Part shown: piece by piece, positions 7,533 to 10,696 of the stretch | How positions within the stretch are numbered: the stretch's first letter is position 1 | How the letters are laid out: every line of letters begins with the position of its first letter | NCBI GenBank assembly: GCA_003024985.2 | Contig: PXIH01S0042744.1 | Direction: 5' to 3' (one strand) | Length of the DNA stretch: 10,696 nt | DNA from: Euperipatoides rowelli | Taxonomy: Eukaryota > Onychophora > Udeonychophora > Euonychophora > Peripatopsidae | Position numbers and translations under genes: made by a program | Notes under the pieces: model-generated | Database searches by the model: none | The model's input: only the letters and a program-made list of their open reading frames with translations | What the model was told of the DNA's origin: nothing

Positions 7533-8222
7533 TGTAATTAGTACCAAAAATGTTTAAAATATCAGAAAGATCAGACTAATAGTAAATAGATATTTTATGA
7601 ATTTACTTAATTTGTTGAGGTTTGTTAGAAAATACCATACTAAACTAAAGTGACACATATTAGCAAAAATTAGAAAATATCATGAATAAAAGAAATATAA
7701 TAGGAGACATAAAAAATAAAAATCCTTAAATTTAAAGAATGGATGTTCATNAATCGAATAAAGTAATCCTTGTGTTTAAATGAATTGGCTGATTTAAATA
7801 GATGAACCTTCTCACGAATGAGACTGCCATGACAAGAAGCATGCAATACTATTCAAATGCATGAAAACAATGTTTACATAGTAGCATACATATTTGGACG
7901 ATCCTTGCGACATCTACACTTCATAGAAAATACTATCTAAAAAAAACTTTAATCAGTGTAACATATTTAATCTACTTATTAAAAAAAAAAAAAAAATACA
8001 TAAAACAATGCCTTTTAGACATCTTTAAGAATTCATATTTTCATACACAATAGAATGACCACCACAAAATATAAACAAGCAGAACCAAAGATTTAGAGAG
8101 AAAAATTATTGAACATCTTATTATAATTGGTCAATTTCACTGAGTATAACGAGTTTTGAAAACACCATAAAACTGACAACAGTAAAATCTACAGAGATAA
8201 TCAAAAGATAATTAAAACTTAC
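7533..8222. other. AT-rich SARAF intronic stretch
   Basis: No gene, RNA or clear repeat was recognised beyond an A-run at 7981-7996 and one ambiguous base at 7751. The minus-strand donor GTAAGT of the first visible exon is at 8222-8217. Confidence 0.6.
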
Positions 8223-8333
8223 ACCACAGGAACCTTTTAGTACATATGGGTCATCAGGGTAATCATAACCTTCACATGTTACTTCAACATTACCAAATCT
8301 GTATGCATTGTCCATGTCAGTTTTACATTCCCA
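8223..8333 (-). CDS. SARAF: SARAF internal exon: lumenal domain, CEGYDYPDDPYVL segment
   Basis: This 111-nt exon encodes 37 residues, from WECKTDMDNAYRF to KGSCG. The DNAYRFG...CEGYD...YVLKGSCG pattern is highly characteristic of the ER-lumenal domain of SARAF. Three cysteines are visible (exon residues 3, 20 and 36) and are candidates for lumenal disulphides. The exon starts in phase 0 at TGG, just after an AG preceded on the minus strand by a long T-rich tract (plus-strand A run near 8341-8351). It ends in phase 0 before GTAAGT, a strong donor. A second GT two bases earlier (at 8225-8224) would shift the frame and was not chosen, because GT at 8222 gives SCG followed by LEY of the next exon, as in the family. 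An ATG inside the exon (Met-7, at MDNAYRF) opens an apparent 64-residue frame that reads into the intron. It is not a real start. Confidence 0.92.
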
Positions 8334-8352
8334 CTAAAATTTAAAAAAAAAA

Positions 8353-8500
8353 ATATGTACAGTATATTATACAGTATATCTGTACACATATAGTATATAA
8401 TGTAGGCTACATGTACAGTAGCCTATGTACTATGTAAACACAGTATACATTGTACATACAGTATGTGGCATATTACAGTATTTACTATTAAGTACTGTGT
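8353..8500. repeat. Degenerate TACAGTA/GTACA-rich block with small hairpin
   Basis: The words TACAGTAT, TGTACA, GTATAC and their reverse complements recur throughout, giving an irregular, self-complementary low-complexity block. Within it TAGGCTAC (8403-8410) and GTAGCCTA (8418-8425) are perfect 8-bp arms around a 7-nt loop. Beyond an A-run it lies close to the acceptor of the first visible SARAF exon, on the intron side. No unit length is constant enough to call a tandem array. Confidence 0.6.
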
Positions 8501-8572
8501 AAGGGGGTGTCTGAGAGTGTTACTGTATCACCGATGTATTGGGATCCTATCGAGTGAGCCAATAATCTAAGG

Positions 8573-8952
8573 CAGGCCTGCTCAACCAGTCGATCTTTTG
8601 GAAAATTTCAGTCGATCTTTAAAACCAGAAAAAAACTCAGAAAAAAAATTTTAATATTTTTAGATTCACATTTTGCGAATCGGCTTAATTTCATCCCTTC
8701 ATCAAACAAGCTAAACTATCGATATTCCCATACAAATCAGATTTTTAACTTAAAATGTTCATAAAATGCATATGTGAAGTTCATAATATCTTGAAACTTA
8801 AAATGTTCATTAAATGTGTATGTAAAGTTCCTAATTCCGTGCTTCCACTAGGCACGAGTATGTTTGACCTCCATTTTTTTTGTTGAAGTCGATCGCAAGA
8901 AATTTTAAAATTGATAAGTAGCTCTTATACTCTTAAAGGTTGAGCACGCCTG
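8573..8952. mobile_element. hAT-type MITE, 380 bp
   Basis: The ends CAGGCCTGCTCAACC (8573-8587) and GGTTGAGCACGCCTG (8938-8952) are 15-bp inverted repeats with one mismatch. The exact 8-bp duplication ATCTAAGG is at 8565-8572 and 8953-8960. Subterminal GTCGATC motifs occur at 8589, 8611 and about 8888 and could be transposase-binding sites (inference). The interior also has a direct repeat of about 30 bp containing CTTAAAATGTTCATAAAATG (near 8750 and 8799). There is no coding capacity. Its ends differ from those of the other two hAT MITEs here, so it belongs to a separate family. It lies right of the first visible SARAF exon, presumably in the next intron. Confidence 0.92.
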
Positions 8953-8960
8953 ATCTAAGG

Positions 8961-9290
8961 GGTCGACTGGTGTTTGGATCCAATCTGTGGAGGACTAAAT
9001 GCCAGTAGCAGAAATTTTACTAAAATAGTTTCCGTTAAATATAGAAATCACTGCTTACCCTTCAAGGTACAGTAACTACTAGTTTCAATAATTTTTAAAG
9101 ATAATTTTAAGATCAGAAGGGTTATCTGATTCTAGTTTATTTATTTGGCTAACAAACCTAAGAGCACATAAGGACAAATATAAAGTTTTAAACATTTATT
9201 GTCACTATAACATAGTTTAATAAAACATATTTTTTTACATTTATAAAATCATGCATTCATTAAATAGTTTCATAAATATTATGGTACTAG
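8961..9290. other. Non-coding stretch, no feature recognised
   Basis: AT-rich sequence. A GTAAGC donor-like string on the minus strand at about 9059-9054 has no matching open exon of SARAF type in front of it. If SARAF continues to the right of the window, this is intronic. Confidence 0.5.
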
Positions 9291-9295
9291 GAGCA

Positions 9296-9470
9296 GGCCC
9301 CCCACAGTGGGGGGGGGGGAGGATTGCATGGGGCTGTAATCCCGGGCCCAGGATTTTGGGGGAGGGGGGCCCGCTCATAAACTACCACCATTTTAAACTA
9401 CATAGTTATGACTAGGGTCTAAGCATGGGGGGGGGGGCATAGGTGTAGACAACGGGCCCATAGACTTGTA
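9296..9470. repeat. G-rich low-complexity cluster
   Basis: It contains G11 (9309-9319), GGGGG-A-GGGGGG (about 9358-9369) and another G11 run (9427-9437), interleaved with GGGCCC words. It stands out sharply from the AT-rich surroundings and has plus-strand G-quadruplex potential. Such G/C-rich blocks are common at ends of some hAT and Harbinger-type elements, but no inverted ends or target duplication could be found, so no element is called. Confidence 0.6.
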
Positions 9471-9499
9471 AAGGTAAACAATGGATTTGTAGTCTACAG

Positions 9500-9577
9500 A
9501 ACAAAAAGCTTATCAAATCCGACAAGAAATGAACAAAATATCCAGCAACAAAAAAAAAAGCTATCAAATCTGACAAA
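9500..9577. repeat. Short direct repeat, about 25 bp twice
   Basis: ACAAAAAGCTTATCAAATCCGACAA (9501-9525) recurs with A-run expansion as AGC-TATCAAATCTGACAA (up to 9577), about 50 bp apart. A second pair, GGCAATTTTGAT, occurs near 9624 and 9787. Their origin is unknown. Confidence 0.55.
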
Positions 9578-10696
9578 CTAGGTCACCCTGATTTGGATGT
9601 GATAATTGAACTTAAGGTTAATGGCAATTTTGATAATTAAGGCCCTAATAGCATTAGTGTAAAGTTATTAAATTTGGACCAATCTTAGGGAGTTTTAATG
9701 TCAAAATTGTTAAGATTCTGGGATCCTCAGATTATTTAGCTGAACCTATATGGGAGATAATAATGGTTGGAACAGTAACACATATCGGCAATTTTGATGT
9801 TGGAAGCAGGGCTGGAACTGCAGCGCACTTAGGCTATAGATAGCTCACAGATGAGACATTTTCAAGATGTGTAACAATTGTGCATCGTTAACCGCAATGC
9901 AGACAGTCGAAACCAGAAAATGACTAACACGCTTGTATCTGTTGCTGGCAGGCGATACTTGATAAAAGACTTTTTATATAGGCCAGGATTCAGGAACCAC
10001 CAATGGAGTTTAACCCTTTCATCCTGGCTATTTGCTTTCCTGTCTCCACTGTAGTCTGTGCAGGGCTATAGTCAGAAAATATTAACGCTTTCCGGTCTGG
10101 CTTATTTTAATAAGTCATTCCAATGGTGCACAAGCACCATCTTACGGTGACATACTGTAGTAACAATCTAGAATGTTGTCCCTGGTCGTGGGGTGACAAA
10201 TATCAAAAATACATTTAGTAGTTTAACCCTGCAGTCATCGCGGTATTTATTAAATACATAATTCATTTTTAAAAATTAATTTCTAGCTAATGCGCTTAGC
10301 TAGAATATTATACAGCCTTTAATGCTTCTAAATTAATGAGTTTTTTCCTCTGTCAATTAGCCGGCATTGTGACGGAAAGGAATGTATTGATTTCCATTGA
10401 TTTTATTTTTCAAATACACCGCGACGACTCGCGTTAGTATTTCATTCGGGTAGCTGTAATTTTAATAATATTGAATAAACTTATACATTTTCTGAATCAA
10501 ATTTAATGCTTATTTCAAATATCAAAACCAAAAAATTCTAGCTCTAACGACAGAGAAGCGCCAATTAAAAATGTTAAGAACTGCTGGCTTTTTACTTTTC
10601 TTTTTTTTTTATTGCGACTTTTACAAATAAATTCAGAAAAAAAATATCTTTGCTGGATTTTTTTTTTTAATATAAAATTGCTGATAAAAAATAGAA
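9578..10696. other. Right-hand non-coding region
   Basis: No exon with SARAF character, no transposase motif and no RNA gene was recognised on either strand. Base composition is less AT-rich between about 9780 and 10200. Two small hairpins are present: TGGTGC-ACAA-GCACCA (about 10124-10139) and TTCTAGCTAA-TGCGC-TTAGCTAGAA (10281-10305). Confidence 0.5.
10281..10305. repeat. Perfect 10-bp hairpin with 5-nt loop
   Basis: TTCTAGCTAA (10281-10290) and TTAGCTAGAA (10296-10305) are exact reverse complements around TGCGC. There is no known context. It could be a chance palindrome in AT-rich sequence or a footprint of an element. Confidence 0.55.

Larger units (their letters stand above)
970..8333 (-). 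other. SARAF: SARAF gene locus, partial (four internal exons and three introns)
   Basis: This is the visible part of one spliced gene transcribed right to left. Exons are 8333-8223, 6383-6295, 4389-4175 and 1078-970, with introns of 1839, 1905 and 3096 bp. Each intron has GT at its 5' end and AG at its 3' end. The phases chain without a break: exon 1 ends in phase 0, exon 2 ends with two bases of a Ser codon, and exon 3 ends with one base of a Gly codon. The joined exons encode 174 codons plus two bases with no stop. The order lumenal Cys-containing domain, transmembrane helix, Pro-rich tail, Gly-rich FWTG motif is that of SARAF (TMEM66), a single-pass ER protein that binds STIM1 and damps store-operated calcium entry (family knowledge). 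The signal peptide and first lumenal segment are missing and must lie right of the window. Promoter and 5' UTR are not in view. Confidence 0.9.

Noticed and set aside
6930-7547. Four open frames of 65-90 residues in the foldback region
   Set aside because: They lie in the inverted arms and mirror each other. One crosses the right end of the hAT MITE. No protein family recognised.
9030-9060. Possible upstream SARAF exon on the minus strand ending at a GTAAGC donor
   Set aside because: The candidate would be about 30 nt, contains a stop in the phase-0 frame needed to join the WECKTD exon, and lacks SARAF residues.
9787-10230. CAGGGCTGGAACTG string and AACCCTG/CCCTGG strings as ends of a further hAT or piggyBac element
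   Set aside because: The candidate ends are not inverted repeats of each other, and no 8-bp or TTAA target duplication could be matched.
1-10696. CRISPR array, tRNA or rRNA genes
   Set aside because: No regularly spaced repeats, no cloverleaf with B-box-like GGTTCGAATCC and no rRNA-like conserved block was seen on either strand.

Overview
The window looks like nuclear DNA of an AT-rich invertebrate animal. It has a spliced gene with GT/AG introns of 1.8-3.1 kb, long A/T homopolymers, microsatellites and many DNA-transposon remnants. No bacterial operon, rRNA, tRNA or CRISPR array was seen. The exact taxon cannot be told from the sequence. None of the longest stop-free frames that lie outside the exons looks like a real gene.

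The one host gene I recognise is on the minus strand and runs right to left. It is a SARAF (TMEM66) orthologue, the ER membrane regulator of store-operated calcium entry. Four internal exons are visible: 8333-8223 (lumenal, phase 0), 6383-6295 (lumenal), 4389-4175 (transmembrane plus start of the cytosolic proline-rich tail) and 1078-970 (Gly-rich cytosolic tail). Phases agree at all three junctions and together they encode 174 codons plus two bases. The signal-peptide/N-terminal exon(s) must lie beyond the right edge. The C-terminal exon(s) probably lie beyond the left edge, unless the TAA that overlaps the last donor is used as the stop.

The introns and the right flank are filled with mobile-element debris. 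(1) On the plus strand at about 1381-2523 there is a decayed Mutator-like (MULE) transposase, recognisable from a series of family motifs broken by stops and frameshifts. (2) At about 2610-4130 a diverged direct repeat is present twice, and the second copy is split by a roughly 690-bp element with inverted ends (3292-3979). (3) At 4880-5174 there is a 295-bp hAT-type MITE with an 8-bp target duplication. (4) At 5310-5383 there is a perfect 33-bp inverted repeat with an 8-nt loop. (5) At 6438-7523 there is a foldback element with very long inverted arms and a 9-bp target duplication, like a non-autonomous MULE. Its left arm is split by a 430-bp hAT MITE (6557-6986) that has its own 8-bp duplication. 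(6) At 8573-8952 there is a third hAT MITE (380 bp, 8-bp duplication), beside a TACAGTA-rich low-complexity block.

From 8961 to the right edge I found no exon and only G-rich tracts and small repeats. I see no new multi-gene system. The most informative structure is the nested, datable transposon series inside the SARAF locus: MULE foldback, then a hAT inserted into its arm.
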